Of a stretch of 64,000 nt of DNA, positions 21,597-32,400 are shown one piece after another (the stretch's first letter is position 1; each line of letters opens with the position of its first letter). The DNA lies in contig NC_068557.1 in the NCBI RefSeq assembly GCF_022201045.2, positions 20,623,501-20,687,500 of the forward strand. The letters run 5' to 3'. Position numbers and translations under genes: made by a program. Source of the stretch: Citrus sinensis (Eukaryota; Streptophyta; Magnoliopsida; Sapindales; Rutaceae). Below the pieces are notes generated by a model, which did not search any database, was not told the origin of the DNA, and saw only the letters and a program-made list of their open reading frames with translations.

Positions 21597-24386
21597 TTAG
21601 GAAACAATGCATTTTGTCTGTCCTGATGATATTGAAGGAAAGCTCTCGTTAACTCGCTTAACAAGATGATCAGTGTCAATTGATTTGTCAACTTTGGAAA
21701 GTTCATTGGCCAAGATAACGTATGTCTGTAGATTGATACAGCAATTTCTAGATTCCATTATGTGCAAAAACTTCAAGCAAAGATCTGGCAGCCCTTTCGT
21801 CACTAACCCATCAACCAAAACTGTCCACACAATCTCATCAGTATTCCATTGCTTATCAAGCATGCTCTCAAAAAAATGCTGAGCTTCTTGCGTGCGAGAT
21901 GCTCTGCAGAGAGCAGAGATAAGTGCTGCATAAATTGACAAGTGAGGCTCTAGACCACTGATTCCCATCAAGTTAAAAATTTCCAGAGCAGAGTCTACCT
22001 CTAAATTTCTACAATGAGCAACTAAAAGAGAGTAATAGATCGCTCTGTCAGGACAGAAGCCTTTTTCTTTCATAATTTCTACCAATTGATCTGCCTCGTA
22101 AGATCTGCCTTCCCTACAGAGGCCACAAATTAAAGTACTATATGTATCAACTGTAGGTTCACATCCATACTCTGGCAATCTAGATAAAAGATTACACATC
22201 AATTCAAGATTACCAACTTTCCCGTATGAGCTGCAACCATAAACAACATCATTCTGGGCCACAACTTTTTCAGTGAGAATTTGGGATTCTTTTTGCAACC
22301 CCTTCAACAACACACCATATGTTCTGTAGTTGGGTTTGCACCCCATGCCAACCATCTCCTGAAGAAGCAAGAATGCATGATCCAGCCTACCAAGCGTAAC
22401 AAAACCATCCATTAGTGAGGTAAATGTAACCTGATCAGGGGCCAATCCTTTTTTCTCCATTTCTTCAAGTAATTTCTTTGCATCATAAGCCTTGCCCTCT
22501 TGACATAAGCCATGAATAAGAGAACTATAGGTGTGTAGATTTGGCAAGCAATTCTTTCTCTCCATTTCATGGAAAATCTTAAATGCAAGATTGGTACCAC
22601 CATTCTTACAAAGCCCATCAATCAAAGACGTATAGGTAATGACATTTGGCAGTAATCCTTGTTCTGCCATCTTCCCACATAATTTCTCAGCTTCCAGTAG
22701 CCGGTTATCTTTGGACAAACCATTTATTATGGCATTGTAAGTTTCAATTTTGGGCCGGCAATTGTTCTGCTCCATCTTTTCAAATAAGGACAAGGCAACA
22801 TCAATCTTCCCCTCCTTAAAATAACCATCAATCATAGCAGTATAGTTTACTTGATTTGGACTTAAACCCCGTTCCACCATCTCACTGAAGAGTCTCGAGG
22901 CTGAATCCAGCTTATCACCCTTGCAAAACCCTGAAATCAGTTCAGAATAAGTCCACTCATCTGGTGCACATCCACTCTCCTTCATTATATCCAATAATCT
23001 CTTAGCATTGTTTAGATTCCCCATTTTGAGGTATCCACCAATGAGAGTATTATATGTAATCACAGTAGGAGGGGGCCCAGCTTTAGTCATTTTATTGAAA
23101 AGGACCATAGCCTTGTCCATGTCACCTACCGAGCAGAGTCCCTTCAAAATTTCATTATATGTTTTCACATTTGGCTTACCATGCACCTCAATCCAAGAAA
23201 AGATCTTCAAAGCATTGTCAAATCTTCGACCCGTGCACAAAGCATTTATCAAAGCATTGTACGTAACTGTATTAGGGATTAAACCAACCTTCAGCATTTT
23301 GTGGTACAACCCAACTGCAACTTCAAGTTTCCCTGCTTTAGCCAATCCAGTAATCAATGCAGTGTATGTTTGCACATTTGGATTACAACATCTTTTTTTC
23401 ATACTCCCGAAAAGCTCAATTGCCTCATTCACACGCCCAACCTCACACAGTGAAGAAATCGGAACAGTATAAGTAAAAACTGTTGGTTCAATCTCCATCT
23501 CAATCATTTCTTCAAACATGTCAAGCCCCTCATCAATTCTCCCCTCATTACATAACCCATTAATCAAATTGGAATATGTACCTGCATTAGGACTACAACC
23601 CTCCTTTACCATTCTATCTAAAACCTCAAATGCTCTATCCAAATTATGGTTCCTACAATGGCCTAAAATCAATGAAGTATACGTAAACGTGTCCGGGCAC
23701 ATATCATACTGATATATCTTACTGAAAATCAGCTCAGCCTCATTAATCTTCCCTTTATTACACAACATATTAATCATAGCATTAAATGTCAATAAACTAG
23801 GTCTAACCTCATCATACAACATCTGGCTATATACAATTTTAGCTAAATCAATCATATCAAACTTGCTCAATTGAATCAAAAGAGTGTTGAAACTATACAA
23901 AGTAAACCGAAAGCCAGCATTCCCATTCAATTCAATCAAAAACTCAAATACCCTCTTCAATTCCTCCTCATTTCTACAAGCTTTAATCATCAAAATCCTC
24001 ACGTGATCAGCAGGATCAAAGTTTCGATCATGAACAAGCCTATTCAACATCGAAACAAAACAGCCCATATCGTGTTTGTAAAAACGCCGCTTGGAAATCC
24101 AGTAAAAGAACTGCAAAACAACATCCGTATTTTGATGGGTATTGATGATATTCGAGACATGGTGAGGTCTGAGCTTGGCGCTCAAGTGATTCAGTTCAGG
24201 GTTCTTCTTCCATTGAAGATTAGACAAAATTTCACAAACTCTAGTGACCAAGTTTGGGAACTGACTTCTGGGTAAATAGTGATTGGGTCCCGAAGAAAAT
24301 GTGAGAAAATTAAATGGGGGCAATGATAAATGGAGTTGTTTGAGGCGAAATGGAGGTGTGTTTCTAAGTAGGGGCTTTAGCAACAT
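21597..24386 (-). CDS. P-class pentatricopeptide repeat protein (~21 PPR motifs)
   Basis: Uninterrupted frame of 929 residues, intronless like most PPR genes. The N-terminus (Leu/Pro/Arg/Ser-rich, few acids) looks like an organelle presequence, probably mitochondrial. From ~residue 160 to ~910 I count about 21 tandem 35-residue motifs of the T-Y-N-x-L-I-x-G-L-C type, with no E, E+ or DYW extension, so it belongs to the P class, whose members bind organellar RNA and aid stability, splicing or translation. Motif 16 (~735-765) is degenerate and follows a broken repeat. Positions 5 and 35 of the better repeats give a partial RNA code (see findings). It resembles the Arabidopsis At5g65560 type by general recollection; the exact orthologue is uncertain. 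The start is the first Met of the frame, directly before the presequence. Confidence 0.93.
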   Translation of the reverse strand: MLLKPLLRNTPPFRLKQLHLSLPPFNFLTFSSGPNHYLPRSQFPNLVTRVCEILSNLQWKKNPELNHLSAKLRPHHVSNIINTHQNTDVVLQFFYWISKRRFYKHDMGCFVSMLNRLVHDRNFDPADHVRILMIKACRNEEELKRVFEFLIELNGNAGFRFTLYSFNTLLIQLSKFDMIDLAKIVYSQMLYDEVRPSLLTFNAMINMLCNKGKINEAELIFSKIYQYDMCPDTFTYTSLILGHCRNHNLDRAFEVLDRMVKEGCSPNAGTYSNLINGLCNEGRIDEGLDMFEEMIEMEIEPTVFTYTVPISSLCEVGRVNEAIELFGSMKKRCCNPNVQTYTALITGLAKAGKLEVAVGLYHKMLKVGLIPNTVTYNALINALCTGRRFDNALKIFSWIEVHGKPNVKTYNEILKGLCSVGDMDKAMVLFNKMTKAGPPPTVITYNTLIGGYLKMGNLNNAKRLLDIMKESGCAPDEWTYSELISGFCKGDKLDSASRLFSEMVERGLSPNQVNYTAMIDGYFKEGKIDVALSLFEKMEQNNCRPKIETYNAIINGLSKDNRLLEAEKLCGKMAEQGLLPNVITYTSLIDGLCKNGGTNLAFKIFHEMERKNCLPNLHTYSSLIHGLCQEGKAYDAKKLLEEMEKKGLAPDQVTFTSLMDGFVTLGRLDHAFLLLQEMVGMGCKPNYRTYGVLLKGLQKESQILTEKVVAQNDVVYGCSSYGKVGNLELMCNLLSRLPEYGCEPTVDTYSTLICGLCREGRSYEADQLVEIMKEKGFCPDRAIYYSLLVAHCRNLEVDSALEIFNLMGISGLEPHLSIYAALISALCRASRTQEAQHFFESMLDKQWNTDEIVWTVLVDGLVTKGLPDLCLKFLHIMESRNCCINLQTYVILANELSKVDKSIDTDHLVKRVNESFPSISSGQTKCIVS

Positions 24387-24999
24387 TGCTTGTACTGATG
24401 TGCGTTCATGTGTTGCTGGTGCTGGTGCCGCCGCTGGTGCTTTAAAAATCTAGAGATTGGGGAAGTTTGGGTGATGGGGGTGAGTGGACTCGGTGAGTTG
24501 GTGAACGTGGTCATTGATCAACCATAGCCGTGGGGAAAACAAATAGTAATGCCCGTAATAGCCAAGCTGATTCGGTCATTATGTCATTGAATTGGTGACT
24601 TTTTACTTGAAACTCATTTAGGGTTACCCAGTATTTTTTAGTATAATTTGTTTGTTGTCTATTTAATCTTATTTTTGGATAATACTTTTTCAAAAAAATT
24701 ATTTTGAAATAATACTTTTCAACGTTTTGATTAGAATCCTCAGTATTAATTAGTTGTCGTGTAGGGTTTCTCTCAGCTATAATTATTTTAACTTACAATT
24801 AAGTAAAATAATGTATAGATGAATAATAGGATAGTAAAAAAGGAGACTCAGTTATACAACTTTGGTGATGAATAATTATCAATTAAAAGCCTAGGGCACT
24901 TACAATGAATGACCGCGTAATTATAATCTTCAAGAAAAAAAAAAAGTAGAATAAATTTAAAAAAAAATTGAAGAAATGTGAAGAAAATAAAAATCCCTA
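24387..24999. other. Intergenic, promoter side of the PPR gene
   Basis: About 600 bases upstream of the PPR start codon. The first 100 bases are GC-richer with GCTGGTGC repeats and probably belong to the leader or promoter. The rest is AT-rich with no frame of interest. Confidence 0.4.
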
Positions 25000-25015
25000 A
25001 AATATCCATTGATAC

Positions 25016-25340
25016 TTTTTTTTTTAAGTCTGTTATACATAAATATTACTGACATTACATCAGACATTACAATTAATATTTACAATCATACTATATAATC
25101 GGGACCACCATCATACATTGACACACTGAAGTATATGCCCAAATATTTTAAACCCTCTCTAATATTCGAGGGGTGCCTGCTCCACTCACATTCATAAGGG
25201 AGAGACTGTCTCTACTCAATTAATTGATAATTGAAGAAGAACTGAAATTAACCTCCATAATGCTTTTATAGAAGCTCGAACCCCTGCTCTCAACATTGTA
25301 AGTGTAAGGCTTCTCCCATTATACCAAAGGCCCATTGGTT
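25016..25340 (-). mobile_element. tRNA-derived SINE, copy 1
   Basis: Read on the minus strand the element begins with a tRNA-like head: GGCCTTTGGTATAATGGGAG (box-A-like TGGTATAATGG) followed ~30 bases later by GGTTCGAGCT (box-B-like GGTTCGA). It ends in a short poly(A), seen as T's at 25016-25025. It is flanked by near-identical direct repeats AAATATCCATTGATAC (25000-25015) and AAATGTCCATTGATAC (from 25342), the expected target-site duplication. The body shares its 3' half with the next copy. Non-coding and dependent on LINE enzymes. Confidence 0.75.
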
Positions 25341-25357
25341 AAAATGTCCATTGATAC

Positions 25358-25688
25358 TTTTTTTTTTTTTTAGACTGATTAATCATCAGATTACTGCATT
25401 ACACAGATATTTACAACAACTGTTTATTGTAGCAGAGGTATTACACTGATATTTACAATCAGATATACATGATTGGGACTTACATTATTACAATGAATTC
25501 TATGAAGTACATGCCCAATACAAATAACCCCTCACAGGAGAAGATGTCCATACTCCACTTGCATTTCGCAAGGAAGAAGGATATAAAGAACATTTAGCCC
25601 CCACAATACTTTTGTGGGGGCTAAAACCGCTGCCCTCACAATGCTTGTGAGGGCAGCAGCCCACCACTTCGGCCAAGGCCGAAGTGGC
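25358..25688 (-). mobile_element. tRNA-derived SINE, copy 2 with hairpin-rich head
   Basis: On the minus strand it starts with a tRNA-like head containing TTGGCCGAAGTGGTGGG (good box A) and GGTTTTAGCCCC (degenerate box B), and ends in a poly(A) seen as T's at 25358-25371. Direct repeats AAATGTCCATTGATAC flank it at ~25342-25357 and ~25689-25704. The 3' half is clearly related to copy 1 (shared GGGCAT..ACTTCA.., GATTGTAAATAT and CAGT..T blocks), but the head differs. The head also holds three successive hairpins (25597-25678). Confidence 0.72.
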
Positions 25689-25705
25689 AAATGTCCATTG
25701 ATACT

Positions 25706-26953
25706 AAATGCACGTAATTGGCACCAAGCGTAGCTGGTGATGTATCCTTGCTTACAAGCTACTAATAATAGATAGCCTTAGATCTCATAACACAAAAATT
25801 GGATAAGTTGGGCCATGATGAATGATATCGGTAGAGCACATCATTTTTTTTTTAAATAGGAAATTTACCTATTTAGTCAGTTTAATAAATTATTATCAAA
25901 ATTAATTATAAAATAATTTTTTTTACTATAATAGCCACTTCCACCCATTTTTGACTAAATTATTATTACACCCGTTTTTTTTTTTTTAATTAAATTATCA
26001 TTAAACAAACTTGATTGGTTGCAGGCGATGGAAGTCATCGACCGTGTTGGTTAATTACGGACGATGGCTTGTGAGTGATTGGAGCTATCGTCCGCGTTGG
26101 CTGCAAAATGATAATATTTCATTAGAATTCAAATAACAATAGTACGTACATGCGCGGAGATAGATTTGCGCACTTGAGGTATCAAAAGAAGGTGCCTTGA
26201 TTTGTAGTTATACAAAATTAACAAATTTGAGCTTCATTTATAGTTATACAAAATTAACCGTAGTTAGTCTTTCTAACTGATCGTACTGGAACAAATCTAC
26301 CGCAATGCCTAATCTATAGTGTCTAATTTTCCAGATTTGGAACACACAAACTATAATTCTAGAATTAGGACACTTAATTCACTAAAAAGCTCAACGAAAG
26401 CACATAACAACTATCACAGGCCATGGATGGGCACAAAATAGCCATCCTCACACCTAATGAGAGGAGGAAGAAGCTGAAACCAAACACTCACCCTCACACC
26501 TAAAAGAAAGAAGAAACGTGATCGTCGAGACAGGGAGAAGAGATCTCCTTCTTCAGGAGCTGGAGACTAGAGAGCAGAGGATTACTGTTTCACATTTTAG
26601 GCTTTTGGAGGATATTTCTTTTCTTAAATTTAATTAATTCGCCAATCGAACCTGGCACTCAATGGCTTCGATCGGCCAAGTAATCATCTAACCAAAAATA
26701 CAACAGTAGCATTATGGGTTTCAACTCAAGCCACTGGACTTGAAAATACTTCAATAAAGTTAATATCGAAGCTTTACCATTATTACATTCAAATCATACA
26801 GTATTTTCAAAGCCTGAAAAACACTGAAACACTGGTCTAAAGCAAGCAAGCGATCAAAGAAGTTGCACACTTGCACTTAATTCCAGGTGACCAATCTAAG
26901 CTAGCTAATTGCAATAATATATAATTAAAAAAAAAAAAAGCAAGAAAAAAAAA
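25706..26953. other. Intergenic, AT-rich, no gene seen
   Basis: Spacer between the SINE pair and the protease pseudogene. It contains T-tracts (25843-25853, 25976-25988) and two imperfect repeats of the phrase AGTTATACAAAATTAAC (around 26207 and 26243). No coding frame. Confidence 0.4.
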
Positions 26954-28541
26954 TCATAGAGGATACGCAGCATTGGCTGCAATATTGCAAAGACCTGATT
27001 GATCCACCAACACCTCTGAAGATCCTCATAGAACCTCCCTCACCCCAATTCGTTCCCCACCGATTCTTAACCAACCAATATGGGTGCTGCCCTTCAGCTT
27101 CCGTAGTTGTCCCATATCCAACGATCGTGACACCATGATTAGGAGTATTCCCACAAGGTCCCGTGAAAACACCCCCATGGTAGAAGTTAAACCAGGTGGC
27201 ATCAATGGCGACCGACACCGGTTGCCTTGACACAGCTTCTTGCAGGCCCTCCTCGGTGGCCGGCTGCACGTATTGGTACCCCCTTATCGCGCCATATTTC
27301 CAGCTGGCACTGCTCCTCCACCCGTCACAGTAATAGTCTTGCCTTCCCTGATAGGGATACACACATTCGCTCGCAAGCCCCTAGTATTGCCTTATGTACT
27401 CGAAGGCATTTTCCATAAAATTTCTGGCGCACCCGTTTAGGGTGGAGCAGTCCACTAGTTGCTGCTCCGAAAGTGACACTAATTGCCCCGGTTCTGATCT
27501 TGTTCAGTCCTTCTACTGCCGCCACTGCTGTAAATGTCCAACAACAATCTGTGTACGAACAATATTTAGTCATGTTAATCAGACAAAATGCTCACAGAAA
27601 CAATGATAAATGATACAAACACTAAAGTTTATAAGGAGAAATTAAATGAAATAAAAAAAATTAGATGACAAATGAGGTTAATTCGAGAAAACCTAAACCT
27701 CCAAATAAGTATCGGTTATTCGAAAAACCAATAAAACTCTCAATGACAGCTTTTATGTTGCCAAAATAATAAACTTATGATACTTTTTATTGAATAATAT
27801 CAAGCTTTATATAATAAAGCTTATTTAGGATTACAACCTAAAAATTAGTAACACTAAGTATGTTCTCACATAATGCTCCACTAATTACATGTAGTTTCAC
27901 AAAATAAGTGCAGCTACTTTTGACTAGTTCAAAATTAGCTAATACCATAAAATTAAAAAATTAAAATAGATAATTTTAATAGTTTGTATCATAAACCCTA
28001 ACCCCGTCTAGTGTAGGCATTAACGAGGTACGTATGTATGTTTATTGAATTAATTCACTCACTACATGAGCCTTGATCTTTGACAGGAGTGACAGCGCCT
28101 CTTTCATTCCAATCAATGCTATCATAAAAAGACATTTTACTCGAGTTTAAGTTCTTGAACCAATTACTTCTGTTGCTGTGGGGATGATCAGCTGGAGGCG
28201 GCTTGTATGATGTATCCGGTGTAAGAGGCAAGAAATTCTTCACGAGTTAAGTCCGCAAATTTATTGAGTCTTAACTTGTACGTATGGTTATTATTAATGC
28301 CCTGCTCGCGGTTGAATTTCTCAACGAATTCGTGATTTTTCTTGAATATCTTAAACCGCATTTCCTTCTCCGCTTGGTCCTTGTAAGTGCGTGCAGATTC
28401 AACCATCCATTGCTCATGTTTTGCAGCAATATTGCCAGTTTTATGCGACGTGCGAGACATGACTTGATGAGATGCCCAAGTCACTATAATCATAGTCACA
28501 ATCATCAGCGTGCTGAATGTTCTCTCAAACCTTGAAGACAT
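26954..28541 (-). pseudogene. Papain-like cysteine protease pseudogene (SAG12 type)
   Basis: Remnant of a two-exon senescence-type cysteine protease: exon 1 28541-28063 (signal-anchor-like N-terminus, I29 prodomain with E-K-F-N and N-K-F-A-D-L-T, then start of the mature enzyme Q-G-S-C) and exon 2 27548-26954 (C-C-W-T-F, N-H-G-V, N-R-W-G, Y-W-L-V-K). At least four lesions break it: a frame shift near 28205-28216 between T-G-Y and K-P-P-P; an extra G in a run at 27486-27489; an in-frame TAG at 27381-27383; and a 4-base tandem duplication near 26996-27003 just before the end. The usual N-S-W-G reads N-R-W-G. The catalytic Cys and His positions are still visible. The splice donor and acceptor are intact. 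Confidence that it is non-functional is high. Confidence 0.88.
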
Positions 28542-28652
28542 ACTTAATTTACTAATAAAAAAGGAAAATGAGTGTGACTGAATGTTGTTAAAATTTGTTA
28601 ATTGCAAGTCATATTAACCGGTTATTTATTGAAAAACAGTGTGTTATCAAAA

Positions 28653-29272
28653 GGGTAAAAGCTCGTTTCATCTCTATATTTTAATAGTAGTATCCATTTA
28701 GTCTCTATTTTTTTTAAAATACCTCAAAACATACCTACCTTTAAATTATTGATATCCCTACTGTTACTTTTTGTTTCTTTTGACTTGTTTTTACAATATT
28801 ACCCTCTTACAGTAATGTTTCTTTTTATAAAATTAATAAAAAGAAAAAAAATTAAATTATCAATTTAACCCCAAAAATAAAATAAAAACAAAAAGAATAT
28901 ATAATAATTTTTGTGAAAGCTTACATGTGTCCGAAAAAAATTTATTGTAAAAATAATTAAATTACCTTTTTTTTGGATATTAGTAATAAAAAATTAATAT
29001 ATTAATTCCGTAACAGTGTGTTACAAAAAAGTAACATATATTAATTTTGTTTCTATTTTATTTTTTGAGATTAAATTGATAATTTTTTTTTACTAATGTC
29101 CAAAAAAAATATTGTAAGAGGGTAATATTGTAAAAATAAAGTTAAAAGCAACAAAAAGTAAGAGGAAATGTGCTAATAATTTAATGTCGGAGATATTTTT
29201 AGATATTTTTAAAAATATAAAGACCGAACATGTACTAACTTTAAAATATAAGGACTAAATGAGATTTTATCC
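28653..29272. mobile_element. Mutator-type MITE with long inverted arms and 9-bp TSD
   Basis: The ends are inverted repeats starting GGGTAAAAGCTC (left) and, on the other strand, GGATAAAATCTC (right). The arms continue for ~200 bases with shared blocks such as TTTTTACAATATTACCCTCT. Exact 9-base direct repeats TTATCAAAA lie outside both ends (28644-28652 and 29273-29281). Long terminal inverted repeats with a 9-bp target duplication are the signature of Mutator-like elements. No transposase is encoded. Confidence 0.8.
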
Positions 29273-29281
29273 TTATCAAAA

Positions 29282-30650
29282 TGTTAAACATTCAAATCAA
29301 TGGAGTCTTTTGAGGATGAGATACAGACACCTGTGCTTAAAATTTAAATCCATTATCTTTCTCGATATCTTGTTGAATTGTCGTAGAATTTCAAATGTTT
29401 AAACTCATAGTTCACTCACAATTATCTAAACAAAGATTCGTCTTTTCTCTTAAAATTAAGTCTCTGATCTTTTTGATCACTCTCACATAAATCTTTGGAA
29501 AATCTCCACTAGAATAACACGTACATTAATCAAGTAAAGCTAAAACAACCCAAATACATAATACAAAAATGTGCATTAAAAGAAATAATCCAAAGACGTA
29601 CAGACGACACAATTGAAAAAGCTAGAAATTATAAAATCATAGACACAAGTCCAATCCCATGCATTCCCTTAAACTACAATTACGGTGTCTTACTTCTGAG
29701 ATTGGGAAATTGAAATCCAAAATCGAAATCATTCACAACATTTGCTACACAAAATGAGGGCGGGAATTGAGATCATAATTATGGGGCCCACCTTAATTTG
29801 AAAATGAGAAATGGGATCATGATTCTTAGTGCGGCTGGGAATCAATCTTCCATCTTCAAGCATGACAATTTTGCCCCGGGCGAAGTTATTTAAACTTTAA
29901 AAAATATTCTGAACACTCTTGCTTTAATAAAATAATTTATTTCAAAATTACCCATCATAAAAATTACCATTAAGGACAATTTGTTTATAAGCTAATATAA
30001 CTTAATTACTTTAAACACTCATACAATACCCTCATTATTCAACATATATTCTTTCTTTTGTAACATCTTAAAAAATCTTCATTTGAACATGCAGCAAATC
30101 AATATTTTAAATTATTTTGAAGACAAAATATTTGTAAGCTATACATTTTTCAAGAAATAAAATAAACTGAAATTATTGTAAACGTGCTCATATTTGTTTT
30201 TTGTCTTTGATTTAAAAATAAATAAAATTGAAAGCCCTCTAAACCCACCTAGTCAGCATCTTCTTCTTCCTCCTTTTTGTGTCAGATGGTAATTTGTTTT
30301 TCAATTGTTATTAGGGTAGTTAAAGTCCATATCTCTTGATTTTAAAGAATTTGTAGATGCAAAAATTGATATGGAATACATTCTTTAATTAACAATAGCT
30401 AATAAGTAAAATTATTCTAAAAAGTTTGTTTAAAACTTGACTTAATTCTATTGTTGCAAGTTATGCTATAGTTCTTAAAAATTTTCGTTGAGTGTGTTGA
30501 ATAATTTTATTGGTGTTTTGAGTAAATTAATTTAAATGATTTAAATAGAATTTTTTTTTTGGGAGAGTGCATAGAGTAAAAGTTAAATTCTCAAATTTAG
30601 TATAATAGAGTGTTTAGAGTAATTATAAGAGGACAAATTGTCCTACCCTT
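29282..30650. other. Intergenic, AT-rich, no gene seen
   Basis: AT-rich spacer without supportable frames. A GAATGAGA/GGGCCCACC-containing stretch around 29757-29830 resembles the outer part of the fold-back at 31560-32400 and may be a fragment of the same family. Confidence 0.35.
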
Positions 30651-30652
30651 TT

Positions 30653-31550
30653 TGTTAGCCTATATGACTATAGATATTGATTTTGATGATAACAAACCAC
30701 ATGTGTTAATTAAGCAAAGATTTATGAATTGTGCTTTTACAATAAGAAAATAATGTTATGGACTTAAAGTATTTTGGACTAAAATGAAAGTATTTTAAAA
30801 CCTTTGATATTGTTTTAAAATTTCGGATTTGGACCTATTTGAAACTATTTAAATATTTTAGGTCATTCTATAATTTCACGTAGTTTGGGTGAAATCATAA
30901 TTTCAGAAAGTTTTGGGATTGACAAAGCATTACTTAAAAAATTCTGAAATTGGACCTATTTGAAAGTTTTCATAACGTTTTAGGCCATAATATAGTTTTA
31001 TAAAGTTTTGAGATCAAACTGTAAATTTAAAAAATATTTCATTGTAGCAGTTACTGTAGCAGGCGGCTAACCGGATCCTGACAAACAGTAGACCGGATTC
31101 GGGCAGAATGTTTCTGGAACTTAAACGGCTAACTGGATTTCACAAGCGGCATACCGGATATTCAGAAATTCAAAATTGTGGCTATAACGGTAACATTAAG
31201 CGGCTAACCGGATGTCTATAAATGGTAAGCCGGTTATGACCAAAATGTGCATAACGGCTAGTTTTTGAGCTCAAACTATATAAACTCAAATCCAATTCAT
31301 TTTCAAGCTCTCCAACAAGCAAAAACAAAAAGCACACAAGATATCTTGAGCTCTCAATTCGCAAATTACAAAAACATTGAATCATCTCTTGTTCTTCATT
31401 TTTGAATATCTACTCTTTGAGTGAGTTTTATTGTAACTTTCATTTCTTCATCTTAATTATAAGAGTTTGAGTGTGTGAGACACTTGAGTATGTGAGACAC
31501 TTGAGTGAAGAGATTGGGAGATAATCTCTTTATTGTAAAGGTTATGTTAA
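30653..31550 (+). mobile_element. Probable solo or truncated LTR of a copia-like retrotransposon
   Basis: The segment opens with TGTTAGCC and the phrase GATTTTGATGATAACAAA, which I associate with plant copia LTRs. It then carries a block of CGGCTAACCGGAT-like repeats (31062-31235), a TATA box TATATAA (31278-31284) and a downstream R/U5-like stretch (CTCTTGTTCTTC.., TTTATTGTAA) ending near 31550. No primer-binding site, polypurine tract or coding domain follows, so it is a solo LTR or fragment. The right end and target duplication were not found. Confidence 0.45.
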
Positions 31551-31559
31551 TAAAATATG

Positions 31560-32400
31560 TGGGTCCCACATAATTTGGAAATAAGGAATGAAAATTTCAT
31601 TCCCATGGGGGGGTTGTGAATGAAAATGAGGGAATGAGAATTGAATATCTATTTACTTTTGTATCCCTCTAATTTTTTCATATTTTCCAAATTACCCTCA
31701 TTTAAATCAAAATTAATTTTAGTATTTTAAATGCCATTAATAATAATAATAATAATAATTATTATTATTATTAAATTTTATTATTTTAGTTATTATTAAT
31801 TATTTTTATTAATATTATCATTATTAACAATAAAAATAATGATAAAATAATAATTAATAAAAATAATTAATTTATCATTATTAACAATATTATCATTATT
31901 GTTATTGTTATTATTATTTTTATTAATAATAATTAATTATTATTAATAAAAATAATAACAACAATAATTAATAATAACTAAAATAACAAAGTTAATAAAA
32001 TTTAATAATAATAAATGTTAATAATGATAATATTAATAAAATTAATATTAACAATAATTAATAATAACTAAAATAATAAAGTTAATAAAATTTAATAATA
32101 ATAAAATTTAATAATAATAGTAATAATAAAAACAATAATAATAATAATATTAATAATAATAAATTAATTATTTTTATTAATTATTAATACTATGGGTATT
32201 TGGATAAATTGATTCTCATTCACATTCTTCGTTCCCATTTATTTTGCCAAGTAAACATATCAATGGCATTCAAGCACATTTCCATTTCTATTTATGTTTG
32301 TCAATTAAACATTAAAATCTCATTCTTATTTTCATTCCTCATTCCCATTTCAGTCAATTTCTATTCCACGCAATTCTCATTCTACGAAGTAAACACACCG
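31560..32400. repeat. AT-rich fold-back element with (TAA/TTA)n core
   Basis: A ~450-base core (31735-32190) is almost entirely TAA/TTA/ATT trinucleotides on both strands, able to form long hairpins. It is flanked by inverted GAATGAAAATGAGGGAATGAGAA-like (31618-31641) and GATTCTCATTCACATTCTTC-like (32211-32230) arms and by further CATTCTTATTTTCATTCC copies up to ~32400. The 114-codon frame at 32200-32544 is inside the element and is not a gene. Confidence 0.55.

Noticed and set aside
23008-23472. 154-codon frame on the + strand
   Set aside because: Antisense shadow of the PPR repeats at 21597-24386; the regularity comes from the repeat on the other strand.
25265-25335. Possible tRNA gene (boxes A and B)
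   Set aside because: The boxes are followed by a SINE body, poly(A) and target duplications, and the cloverleaf pairing is poor; it is a SINE head.
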